The notes under the pieces are model-generated. The model ran no database searches, was not told the origin of the DNA, and saw only the letters and a program-made list of their open reading frames with translations. Positions 1 to 7,371 of a stretch of 10,432 bases of DNA are shown in pieces. Source of the DNA: Ruminococcus sp. GTDB lineage: Bacteria; Bacillota; Clostridia; Oscillospirales; Ruminococcaceae. The position numbers were made by a program, and so were the translations under genes. Within the stretch, counting starts at the first letter, position 1. The number at the start of each line of letters is the position of its first letter. The stretch is taken from NCBI RefSeq assembly GCF_019417665.1, contig NZ_DXUU01000067.1:1-10432 (forward strand), read 5' to 3'.

Positions 1-1776
1 TCTTTTTATTATACTTCTTTTAGAACTTGGTGTAAAGATACTGAACAGGCTCTAATACTGGCATACTGTTCCAATAACTATTCCCTCAATGGAATCAAGC
101 GGAAAACTGTTGGGCAAGGTCAACATGGTACCGCTCGTTTCGCCACAAAAGCGGAGGTAAAACATACGTATACCCAAGTCCCATTTGATGTGAAAAACTG
201 GCGAAAAGGCAGATATCTGCCAACAGTTCAGGGAACAGTAGTCGGCTGTAAATCTCATGGAAAACAGACGATTGCTCTTGTTGACGAGGGCGATGTGCAT
301 ACCCTTATGATTGGCGCTGCCGGCGTGGGAAAGACCGCTTTTTTCTTGTATCCCAATCTGGAATTTGCTTGTGCCAGTGGTATGTCTTTTTTGCAAACCG
401 ACACGAAGGGCGATGTATTCCGAAATTACGGCAGCATAGCGAAAAAGTATTACGACTACAATGTTTCTGTGTTGGATTTACGCAATCCCACACGCTCCGA
501 TGAAAACAATATCCTGCATCTGGTGAACAAGTATATGGACATCTATTTGTCCGATAAGCACAACCTTTCCGCAAAGGCAAAAGCCGAAAAGTACGCCAAA
601 ATCACGGCAAAAACCATCATCAGCATCGGCGGAGGGGACGCAGCAGCTTACGGTGCAAACGCCTTTTTCTACGACGCAGCGGAGGGTCTGCTTGCTTCAT
701 TAATTCTGCTTCTTGCCGAGTTCGGTGAGAAAAACGAACGCCACATTGTGTCGGTTTTCAAGATGATTCAGGACTTGCTGGAACCTGTGCGGGAAAAGCA
801 ATCCGTCAAAAAAACTGCACCCAAAAGCGGCTTCAAGGCTTTGATGGAACGGCTGCCGGATGAGCATAAGGCGAAGTGGCTTGCAGGTTCCGCATTGCAC
901 TCTGCAGATCAGGCGATGTTGTCGGTCATGAGTACAGCCCTGTCCCGTCTGAACAGCTTTATCGACTCGGAAATGGAGCAGATTCTGTGTTTTGGTACTG
1001 CATTGGATGCGGAAAAATTCTGCAAGGAAAAGTCGGCAATCTTTATCGTGCTTCCAGAGGAAGATGTCAGCAAATATTTCATGGTATCGCTGATTATTCA
1101 GCAGCTATACAGAGAAATTCTTGTGATTGCCGATGAGAACGGCGGTCGCCTGCCAAACAGGGTGATGTTTTATTGTGATGAATTCGGCACTTTTCCAAAA
1201 ATCGAGGGCGCAGAAGCCATGTTTTCCGCAAGCCGTTCCAGAAGAATCAGCATTGTAGCGATCATTCAGTCCTTTGCGCAGTTAAACAAAAACTACGGCA
1301 AAGAGGGACAGGAAATCATCACGGACAACACGCAGCTGACCATTTTCGGTGGATTTGCGCCCAATTCCCAATCGGCAGAAGTGTTGTCAAAGGCACTGGG
1401 TGAACAGACCATTTTGTCAGGCAGTGTGTCTCATGGTAAGGAAAAATCCCAATCGCTTCAGATGATCGGCAGACCGCTTCTCACAGTGGACGAACTGAAA
1501 TCTATGCCAAAGGGGCAGTTTATTGTCATGAAAACGGGTACACATCCCATGATTTCACCGCTGAAGTTGTATTTCAAATGGGGCATCTCCTTTGAAGAAC
1601 CGTACATTTTGGAGGACAGGGGTGCAAGAACTGTCACCTACATGAGCAAGGAAGCACTGATGCGTGAAGTGGAGATCCAGTATCCGCAGATGAAAAAAAC
1701 AGTTTCGGAAGAAGATGAAGAATTGGAAGAAGAAACGTCAAAACGAAGAAAAATTCCGAGGACAGGAGGTGTGTAA
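1..1776 (+). CDS. virD4: VirD4/TraG-type coupling protein ATPase, 5'-truncated
   Basis: Type IV coupling protein: an inner-membrane hexameric ATPase that brings the relaxase-DNA complex to the mating channel. The frame is open from the left edge. Recognisable family sequence begins right after the repeat (GQGQHGTARFATKAEV at about 109-156), so the first codons to about 54 belong to the IS-like end. Walker A is GAAGVGKT (313-336) and Walker B runs into DEFG (D at 1177). Other typical segments are TDTKGD (397-414), LRNPTRSD, LPEEDVSKYFMVSL and IIQSFAQL. The C-terminus is highly charged. The N-terminal transmembrane helices expected in this family are missing, consistent with IS interruption. 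A GTG at 190 could restart translation but would remove conserved residues and has no obvious ribosome site, so I treat the gene as a 5' fragment. The helix-turn-helix gene follows 3 bases after the stop. Confidence 0.9.
   Translation, partial: SFYYTSFRTWCKDTEQALILAYCSNNYSLNGIKRKTVGQGQHGTARFATKAEVKHTYTQVPFDVKNWRKGRYLPTVQGTVVGCKSHGKQTIALVDEGDVHTLMIGAAGVGKTAFFLYPNLEFACASGMSFLQTDTKGDVFRNYGSIAKKYYDYNVSVLDLRNPTRSDENNILHLVNKYMDIYLSDKHNLSAKAKAEKYAKITAKTIISIGGGDAAAYGANAFFYDAAEGLLASLILLLAEFGEKNERHIVSVFKMIQDLLEPVREKQSVKKTAPKSGFKALMERLPDEHKAKWLAGSALHSADQAMLSVMSTALSRLNSFIDSEMEQILCFGTALDAEKFCKEKSAIFIVLPEEDVSKYFMVSLIIQQLYREILVIADENGGRLPNRVMFYCDEFGTFPKIEGAEAMFSASRSRRISIVAIIQSFAQLNKNYGKEGQEIITDNTQLTIFGGFAPNSQSAEVLSKALGEQTILSGSVSHGKEKSQSLQMIGRPLLTVDELKSMPKGQFIVMKTGTHPMISPLKLYFKWGISFEEPYILEDRGARTVTYMSKEALMREVEIQYPQMKKTVSEEDEELEEETSKRRKIPRTGGV
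2..55. repeat. Left copy of 54-bp terminal inverted repeat, probable IS end
   Basis: This stretch is the exact reverse complement of 10379-10432, with no mismatch over 54 bases. Matching stops abruptly inward (T versus G at the next base). The inner edge reads GAACAGGCTC at 43-52, followed by TAA. A GTGTAAA block at 30-36 recalls terminal repeats of IS256-type (mutator) elements, but that family call is a resemblance only, because no transposase is in the window. The element would lie outside the window to the left, having interrupted the coupling-protein gene that starts immediately inside. Confidence 0.8.
8..36 (-). promoter_or_regulatory. Outward-facing sigma-A promoter in left IS end
   Basis: On the minus strand TTTACA (31-36) is followed after exactly 17 bases by TATAAT (8-13). 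That is 5/6 and 6/6 matches to the sigma-A consensus with ideal spacing. It points out of the window, into the presumed IS body, which is where a transposase promoter would sit. An identical copy is at the right end. Confidence 0.6.
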
Positions 1777-1779
1777 AAC

Positions 1780-2040
1780 CTGAAATTTGCAAGAGAAATT
1801 TATGAGTATGGACTGCCTCACAGGGCAGTTGCGGTGTACATGTATCTGTCCAATCGTGCAAACAAAAACAGGGAGTGCTACCCGTCCGTCAGGACGATTG
1901 CAGAAGATCTGCATTTGTCGAAATCCACGGTGTTTCGTGCATTAAATGATCTGGAAACTGCGGGACTCATTACTCGTGAAAAGCGCTGGCGAACAAGCGG
2001 CGGACGCAGTTCTACGTTATATCAATTAAAGGAGTGTTGA
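1780..2040 (+). CDS. Small winged helix-turn-helix protein, apparent CTG start
   Basis: 86-aa probable DNA-binding protein. Residues about 34-70 form a winged-helix motif: YPSVRTIAEDLHLSKSTV, then a recognition helix and AGLITREKRW, like the HTH_36 group. The target is unknown; autoregulation of the transfer operon is a guess. Start choice: the strong site AGGAGGT (1764-1770) ends 9 bases before CTG at 1780. Codons from there encode LKFAREIYEYGLPHRAVAVY, which looks like the natural N-terminus of such proteins. The next in-frame starts (GTG 1828, ATG 1834) would cut this off and lack a ribosome site. The gene is in the same frame as the coupling protein and separated from it by a TAA. It overlaps nothing and is followed one base later by the cysteine-rich gene. 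Confidence 0.75.
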   Translation: MKFAREIYEYGLPHRAVAVYMYLSNRANKNRECYPSVRTIAEDLHLSKSTVFRALNDLETAGLITREKRWRTSGGRSSTLYQLKEC

Positions 2041-2041
2041 A

Positions 2042-2212
2042 ATGCATACAGAAAAAATGTGCAGCTGTTATCGTATTACAAAGCGGTATTTTCTGAAAAC
2101 CAAACGGAAATGCCGCTGTTTTTATTGCCGTTCCAACCGGCAGTATGCGAACATGAAGCGGCTGTTATCGGCGGAAGAAAAACTAAGAGAATGGAGTGTG
2201 GGCGATGTTTGA
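2042..2212 (+). CDS. 56-aa cysteine-rich small protein of unknown function
   Basis: I do not recognise this protein. It starts at ATG 2042, six bases after AAGGAG (2030-2035), and begins one base after the upstream stop. Its stop (2210-2212) overlaps the start of the VirB6-like gene by 8 bases, suggesting translational coupling. It is short and basic, with cysteines at residues 7, 9, 24, 26 and 29 (CSC ... CRCFYC), a spacing that could hold zinc. There is no signal peptide or membrane segment. The C-terminal third is a charged helix-like stretch (KRLLSAEEKLREWSVGDV). The ribosome site, tight packing and cysteine pattern argue that it is real. A competing frame at 2059-2262 has no ribosome site. 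Confidence 0.6.
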   Translation: MHTEKMCSCYRITKRYFLKTKRKCRCFYCRSNRQYANMKRLLSAEEKLREWSVGDV

Positions 2213-3110
2213 TTGGATCGGCGATGCACTGTCGTGGGTGGGCGATAAGTTTTCCGATGTAGGGACTGCCATTTCTGAAGCCGTCTGGGACGTGATGCTG
2301 GAGTGGCTGTTCAACACCATATACGGTGCAGTTGCTGAGTTTTTCGGTATGATGAATGGCATGGGTGCGGATATTTTCAGCCAGTCTTGGGTGAGCGCTT
2401 TTTTGCAGCTGTTTTCCCTGTTTGGTTGGACGCTGTTTGCCGCAGGGCTGGTAGTTGCAGTATTTGATACAGCAATCGAATATCAAACCGGACGGGCAAA
2501 CATTCAGAGTACCTGTCTGAACGTGCTGAAAGGCTTTATGGCGGTCAGCTTGTTCACGAAAGTTCCGGTGGAGATGTACAAGTTTTGCATCACGCTGCAA
2601 ACTACATTTTCAGGAGATCTAATCGGTTCATTTATCGGTGCAACTCGCGGAGATTTAGGCGCAACGGCAGAAGTGGTGCTAAAAAATATGGGCGGATATT
2701 CAGGGTTATTAGGACTGCTGACCATGATTGCGCTGGCCTACTGTGTGGTAAAGCTATTCTTTGTCAACATCAAGCGGGGCGGTATTTTGCTGTGCCAGAT
2801 TGCGGTGGGAAGTCTGTATATGTTCTCCCTTCCAAGAGGCTATGCAGACGGATTCAATAGCTGGTGCAAGCAGATTTTTGCGTTGTGTCTGACAGCGTTT
2901 TTGCAGACAAGCCTGATGTTCTTAGGGCTGCTGACATGGCAGACCAATATGCTGCTGGGACTTGGCATCATGCTTGCAGCAAATGAAGTGCCGAGAATTG
3001 CGCAGCAGTTCGGGCTGGATACCAGCGTGCGAGTCAACATGATGAGCGTAACCCATACGGTAAATTCTGCGATTCATGCAGGAAAATTTGTGGCGAAAAA
3101 ATTGGCATAG
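2205..3110 (+). CDS. VirB6/TrbL-like polytopic conjugation channel protein
   Basis: 301-aa inner-membrane protein, probably the VirB6/TrbL-type channel component of the transfer apparatus. Hydrophobic segments lie at about residues 66-88, 167-187, 191-210 and 222-258, with an amphipathic N-terminus (MFDWIGDALSWVGDKF). The last 40 residues, with EVPRIAQQFGLDTSV, resemble the cytoplasmic tail seen in Gram-positive TrbL/VirB6 homologues. Start: ATG 2205 lies 8 bases after GGAG (2193-2196). An in-frame GTG at 2196 would add only three residues and fits the ribosome site poorly. Its position between the coupling protein and the VirB3-like/VirB4 genes matches Tn1549-like elements. Naming rests on topology, context and sequence feel rather than on a catalytic motif. 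Confidence 0.75.
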   Translation: MFDWIGDALSWVGDKFSDVGTAISEAVWDVMLEWLFNTIYGAVAEFFGMMNGMGADIFSQSWVSAFLQLFSLFGWTLFAAGLVVAVFDTAIEYQTGRANIQSTCLNVLKGFMAVSLFTKVPVEMYKFCITLQTTFSGDLIGSFIGATRGDLGATAEVVLKNMGGYSGLLGLLTMIALAYCVVKLFFVNIKRGGILLCQIAVGSLYMFSLPRGYADGFNSWCKQIFALCLTAFLQTSLMFLGLLTWQTNMLLGLGIMLAANEVPRIAQQFGLDTSVRVNMMSVTHTVNSAIHAGKFVAKKLA

Positions 3111-3120
3111 GGGGTGCATT

Positions 3121-3381
3121 ATGAAAACATATATTTATCCGCAAAACTTGAAAGCGACCTCCAGACTGTGGCTCTGGAGTATTCGGGACTTTCTGATGAT
3201 TTGTCTCGGACTGATTCTGTCAGTAGTAATTTTAACGCAGCTATGGACGTTTCTGCCCTTTGCCATTACGGCGGTGTTTGCATTTCTGAGCATTCGATTG
3301 GAGGAAACGACGGTAATCGATTACATGGCCTGTGCGTTTCGGTTTTTCGTGACCGCACAGCAGTTATTTTATTGGAAGTGA
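3121..3381 (+). CDS. VirB3/PrgI-like small membrane protein of transfer apparatus
   Basis: 86-aa protein with two closely spaced transmembrane helices (about residues 22-40 and 42-59) after a short N-terminus, MKTYIYPQNLKATSRLWLW. The tail is soluble and aromatic (FFVTAQQLFYWK). Size, topology and position just upstream of the VirB4 block match the PrgI/VirB3-like proteins of Gram-positive conjugation systems, which anchor or partner VirB4 at the membrane. ATG 3121 follows GGGGG (3110-3114) by 6 bases. The same frame is open further upstream (ATG at 3076), but that start lies inside the VirB6-like gene and has no ribosome site. The stop falls 8 bases before the next gene's start. Confidence 0.7.
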   Translation: MKTYIYPQNLKATSRLWLWSIRDFLMICLGLILSVVILTQLWTFLPFAITAVFAFLSIRLEETTVIDYMACAFRFFVTAQQLFYWK

Positions 3382-3389
3382 GGATGATT

Positions 3390-3950
3390 ATGAAGAACAA
3401 AAAATCAACGCAGAACCTGTTTGGACTGCGGACATTCGGTAAATACAGTTTGCAGACGGACAAGGCTGAACTTGCTTTTTTCAGTGTGCAGCCCACCAAT
3501 ATTTCTGTGCTGTCGGCTGAGAATATTGATGTGAAAATCTATCATCTGATGATGCTGCTCAGCATGATTCCGGAACTGGAAATCATTTGTCTGGACAGCT
3601 GCGAATGTTTTGACGGGAACAAGGTGCATATCAAGAACCGCTTGAAATCTGAGGGAAATCCAAATGTGAGAAAGCTGTTGAAACAGGATGCGGCATTTCT
3701 GGACGATATTCAGGTTGAGATGTCTACGGCAAGGCAGTTTCTGTTTTGCATTCGTTTCAAGGACAAGAAGGAAGAACAGGTGTTTCAGCAGATCAATCGT
3801 GTTTCCAAAGTGATTTCGGAGCATGGATTTGACGTGCGGCGCATGGAAAAATCTGACGTCAAGCGGATGCTGGCGATTTATTTGGAAGCGTCCATGCACG
3901 GAGAGGAAATTTCCGATATTGAGGGAGAAAATTACTTAGAGACAGCGTAA
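3390..3950 (+). CDS. Conserved soluble ICE protein upstream of VirB4, function unknown
   Basis: 186-aa protein without membrane segments or a signal peptide. I recognise the pattern (VQPTNISVLS near residue 33, then a DSCECFD segment, RKLLKQDAAFLDDIQVEM, and ISEHGFDVRRMEKSDVKRML near the end) as a conserved companion found just before VirB4 in Tn1549-like transfer operons. I know no assigned function. Its place suggests a cytoplasmic partner or detached N-terminal module of VirB4. Start: ATG 3390 is 6 bases after the AGG of GTGAGG (3378-3383) and gives MKNKKSTQNLFGLRTFGKYS. An in-frame ATG at 3384 sits on the ribosome site. The longer frame reaching back to 3114 runs through the preceding membrane-protein gene and is an artefact. 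Confidence 0.75.
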   Translation: MKNKKSTQNLFGLRTFGKYSLQTDKAELAFFSVQPTNISVLSAENIDVKIYHLMMLLSMIPELEIICLDSCECFDGNKVHIKNRLKSEGNPNVRKLLKQDAAFLDDIQVEMSTARQFLFCIRFKDKKEEQVFQQINRVSKVISEHGFDVRRMEKSDVKRMLAIYLEASMHGEEISDIEGENYLETA

Positions 3951-3967
3951 AAACGGAGGTATTGAAA

Positions 3968-5800
3968 TTGAAAATGTTTCAGAAAAAGAAGAAAATGCTC
4001 ACGCCAGAACAGGCGGAAGAAATCCGGATTCAGGAATTTTTTGACCGTATTGTGCCCAGTACAGTACGGTTTTTTACGGATCATTTTATCTGCGGCAATA
4101 GCTACAAATGTGTGTGGGCAGTGCGGGAATGGCCAACCACAACCGAAGAACAAGCGATTCTGGCACACCTTGCAGACAGAAATTCTGTGACGCTCCGCAT
4201 TTACAACAGACTTGTGGACAGTGCGGAGCAGCGGCAAATTATTCAGCACGCTACCCGGCGGAACAAACTGATGTCCACCACCAACGACGTGACGGAATCC
4301 CTGACAGCGGAGAGTAATTTGCAGGATGTAGTGCAGCTGATTGCTGACCTGAGACGAAACAAAGAACCGCTGCTGCACTGTGCTGTCTTTATCGAATTAA
4401 AGGCAAATTCCGAGGACAAGCTGAAAGAATTGCAATCGGATATTTTAATGGAATTGACACGTTCCAAAATTACAGTAGACAGGTTGATTCTGCGTCAAAA
4501 AGAGGGCATGATTTCGGCTTTGCCCTTTGGATACAATGCGTTTGGAAGCCTGTATGAACGTGTGCTTCCGGCGAGTTCTGTGGCAAATCTCTATCCGCTG
4601 AATTATTCCGGCAAAACGGATGAAAAAGGTTTTTATATCGGTCGGGATAAGTTTGGCACGAACATTCTGGTGGATTTTGACAAGCGCAGTGATGATAAAA
4701 CCAACGCAAACGTGCTGATTCTGGGCAACAGCGGTCAGGGGAAATCTTATCTTATGAAACTGTTGTTGACAAATTTGCGTGAAAGCGGCAAGAGTGTGAT
4801 TGTTCTGGATGCGGAACAGGAATATGCCGATCTGACGAATAATCTCGGCGGTACTTATCTGGATTTCATGTCGGGAGAATATATGATCAACCCACTGGAA
4901 CCAAAAAGTTTTGGCGAAGCAGAGCGTGATGAAACTTCACCGGAGCCGTTCCGGAAAGTGACAAGGCTTAGTCAGCATATCTCTTATCTCAAGGACTTTT
5001 TCCGAGCTTACAAGGGTTTTTCCGACAGTGAGATCGACACCATTGAAATTATGCTGATGAAGCTGTATGCGCGGTTTGACATTGACGATCTGACGGATTT
5101 TAACAAGCTGAAACCAACGGATTATCCGGTGATGCAGGATTTATATGATCTCATTGAAAAAGAGTTTATGATCTTTGATCATGAGAAAAAGCACTTATAC
5201 ACAGAGGAAACTTTGCAGAATATTTGCCTGGGACTGCACTCTATGTGTAAAGGTGCGGAGTCGAAATATTTTAATGGGCATACGAACATTAAGGATTCGC
5301 AGTTTCTGTGCTTCGGTGTGAAAGGTTTGATGGATACCAACAAACGGCTGAAAGATACGCTGTTGTTTAACATTCTCAGCTATATGAGCAATCAGCTTTT
5401 GGGGGTTGGAAATACCGTTGCAGCAATTGACGAATTGTATTTGTTCCTCACAAATCTGACGGCAATCGAGTACATCCGCAATGCCATGAAGCGTGTGCGC
5501 AAAAAGGAGTCGGCGATGGTGATCGCAAGTCAGAATGTGGATGACTTTTTGATTCCGGAGGTACGGGAGTTGACCAAACCGCTGTTTGCGATTCCAACCC
5601 ATCAGTTCTTGTTCAATGCTGGAAACATCGAGCCAAAGGCGTATACGGATACTTTGCAATTGGAGATGTCGGAGTTTTCGCTGATTCGATATCCGGAGAG
5701 AGGGTCTTGTTTGTATCGGTGTGGAAATGAGCGGTATTTACTTCAGGTGCATGCGCCGGTTTACAAAGAAAAGCTGTTTGGAAAGGCAGGGGGAAGATGA
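3968..5800 (+). CDS. virB4: VirB4/TraC-type conjugation ATPase
   Basis: 610-aa VirB4-family ATPase, the motor that powers assembly of the mating channel and DNA transfer at the inner membrane. Residues about 1-230 are the family's N-terminal domain. Walker A is GNSGQGKS (residues 253-260), followed by the typical LDAEQEYADLTNNLGG segment. Walker B is VAAIDELYLF (D488, E489), followed by the glutamine-bearing IASQNVDDF motif. Length is near the family norm. Start: GGAGG (3955-3959) leaves 8 bases to TTG 3968. TTG 3962 is too close (2 bases), and ATG 3974 is 14 bases away but possible. The stop overlaps the hydrolase start as ATGA, implying coupled translation. Confidence 0.93.
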   Translation: MKMFQKKKKMLTPEQAEEIRIQEFFDRIVPSTVRFFTDHFICGNSYKCVWAVREWPTTTEEQAILAHLADRNSVTLRIYNRLVDSAEQRQIIQHATRRNKLMSTTNDVTESLTAESNLQDVVQLIADLRRNKEPLLHCAVFIELKANSEDKLKELQSDILMELTRSKITVDRLILRQKEGMISALPFGYNAFGSLYERVLPASSVANLYPLNYSGKTDEKGFYIGRDKFGTNILVDFDKRSDDKTNANVLILGNSGQGKSYLMKLLLTNLRESGKSVIVLDAEQEYADLTNNLGGTYLDFMSGEYMINPLEPKSFGEAERDETSPEPFRKVTRLSQHISYLKDFFRAYKGFSDSEIDTIEIMLMKLYARFDIDDLTDFNKLKPTDYPVMQDLYDLIEKEFMIFDHEKKHLYTEETLQNICLGLHSMCKGAESKYFNGHTNIKDSQFLCFGVKGLMDTNKRLKDTLLFNILSYMSNQLLGVGNTVAAIDELYLFLTNLTAIEYIRNAMKRVRKKESAMVIASQNVDDFLIPEVRELTKPLFAIPTHQFLFNAGNIEPKAYTDTLQLEMSEFSLIRYPERGSCLYRCGNERYLLQVHAPVYKEKLFGKAGGR

Positions 5801-7371
5801 GCGTCACAGTCGCTGCTGCTGCCAAAAAAATTGCTGTCTACCTTGCCACGGATAAGCGGACATGGAAAGTGGTTGGTACGACTATTGGCATTGTGATTGT
5901 AATCATTTTGTTGCCAGTCATGCTTCTGTTGGCAGTGGGGAATCAGTTTTCCAACGCAGATGCACAGCAAATCGACTACAGTCAATTTGTGCAGAGTCTT
6001 TCTATGGAACAGCAAACGCAGCTGTTTCTGATGGAATCGGACGGAACAGCCATTGCGGATGCACTGACAAAGCTGAACCTAAAAAATCAAATCGTAAAAG
6101 CGCAGATGCTCTATCTCACCTATTTTGACAGTGTTCAAAAGGGTGAGAATTTTTTTGCAGAATACGCCAATTGTTTCAAGGAAAGCGATGATAAAAAGCT
6201 GATTGACAGCTTAAATCAGAAGTACGGACTGGGCATTGATTATACGGAATTTATGCGTTCCTATGCTGTAATTTCTAATGTCAGCATTGATGAAAATTGG
6301 TTCTTAAATTTGGATGTGAAGAACAACATTGATCTGGCACGCTGGGCAGAAAATGCCTATGAAACCTGGTGGGGATATGTTCCCTACAGCGATGGGAATG
6401 TGCTGTATGCAGATTTATATCAATCTTTGCTGGAGCAATATCCCGATGAGATTACAGAAGAATGTGACAAGTGGCGGAACCGCAGGGCTGTTGACAATTA
6501 CAATCTGCTGCGGTCGTATCTGTGGTATGACGCAGAAAGCCGAGAGATTACAGTAGAGGGGTACAGTGAAACGGTGCAGGAACTGTATCAATCTGCATCT
6601 GTAAAAGGCAGTATGGACACGCTTCCCAAAACGGTCGGAACGGTGGTGATCTGCGGCAATATCATCGGCATTTTTGTCGGTGATAGCTATGTTGTGTACG
6701 CCAAATCCATTGCGGACGGCGTGGTAAAAGAGCCTATTTCGGAGGGGAACTGGACGGCTTGGTTTGAAATTCCTTGGATTCAGTACGGCGAGGAAAAGAG
6801 TTTTAGCAATAACATTCGGTTTGAAGAATATGACCCGGCTGTGAAAAACAACCTGGACTTGGTGCAGTGGGCGATTCAGGCACATGAAAACGGATGGGGT
6901 TATGTCTACGGCACTTACGGAAACGTGCTGACGGAATCATTGCTGCAGGACAGAGCGTCTGTGTTCGGCAGTCAGGTCACAAGTTACATGGATTTCATTC
7001 GTTCCAATTGGATGGGAAAACGAACTGCGGATTGTGTGGGTTTGATTAAAGGTTATGGTTGGTATGACTCTGTCAGTGGTGAAATTGTGGTAGGTTCCAA
7101 CGGTATGATGGATGTGACTGCAAATGGTATGTTTGAAGCGGCGACTGTCAAAGGCACGATTGATACCATTCCGGAAGTGCCCGGACTTGCAGTATGGCAT
7201 CAGGGGCATATCGGAATCTACATTGGCAATGGCGAGGTGATTGAAGCCATGAATACAACCCGTGGTGTGACCAGAACAAAACTTGCTGGGCGGTCTTGGA
7301 CGCATTGGTTACAGATTCCGTACATCAGTTATGTGGAGGAAAAGGAAAATGAGAGTACACTTGAAAAATGA
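5797..7371 (+). CDS. Membrane-anchored NlpC/P60 hydrolase with duplicated domain
   Basis: 524-aa probable peptidoglycan hydrolase that locally opens the wall for the conjugation machine. A short cytoplasmic N-terminus leads to one transmembrane helix (about residues 25-48), so the rest faces outward. After a spacer (50-165) come two similar domains, about 171-337 and 350-515, aligning along NNIDLARWAENAYETWWGYV versus NNLDLVQWAIQAHENGWGYV and VKGSMDT versus VKGTIDT. The second has NlpC/P60 catalytic hallmarks: C413 in TADCVGLIKGYGW and H471 in HQGHIGIYIG. In the first the same places are N234 (AVDNYNLL) and I289 (NIIGIFVG), so it should be inactive and may bind wall or substrate. The start overlaps virB4 by 4 bases. 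The end overlaps the ArdA-like gene by 23. No lysozyme-like domain, often paired in this gene class, is obvious. Confidence 0.85.
   Translation: MSVTVAAAAKKIAVYLATDKRTWKVVGTTIGIVIVIILLPVMLLLAVGNQFSNADAQQIDYSQFVQSLSMEQQTQLFLMESDGTAIADALTKLNLKNQIVKAQMLYLTYFDSVQKGENFFAEYANCFKESDDKKLIDSLNQKYGLGIDYTEFMRSYAVISNVSIDENWFLNLDVKNNIDLARWAENAYETWWGYVPYSDGNVLYADLYQSLLEQYPDEITEECDKWRNRRAVDNYNLLRSYLWYDAESREITVEGYSETVQELYQSASVKGSMDTLPKTVGTVVICGNIIGIFVGDSYVVYAKSIADGVVKEPISEGNWTAWFEIPWIQYGEEKSFSNNIRFEEYDPAVKNNLDLVQWAIQAHENGWGYVYGTYGNVLTESLLQDRASVFGSQVTSYMDFIRSNWMGKRTADCVGLIKGYGWYDSVSGEIVVGSNGMMDVTANGMFEAATVKGTIDTIPEVPGLAVWHQGHIGIYIGNGEVIEAMNTTRGVTRTKLAGRSWTHWLQIPYISYVEEKENESTLEK

Noticed and set aside
2059..2262. 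67-aa open frame overlapping the cysteine-rich gene
   Set aside because: It has no ribosome site and crosses into the VirB6-like gene in a wrong frame. The frame starting at 2042 has a proper site and fits the operon.
2076..2600. 174-aa minus-strand open frame, and other long minus-strand frames
   Set aside because: They lie opposite strongly supported + strand genes, have low-complexity His/Arg/Cys-rich translations and no ribosome sites.
3114..3389. Upstream extension of the 186-aa gene to 3114
   Set aside because: This part reads the 86-aa membrane-protein gene in another frame. The ribosome site and natural N-terminus support ATG 3390.
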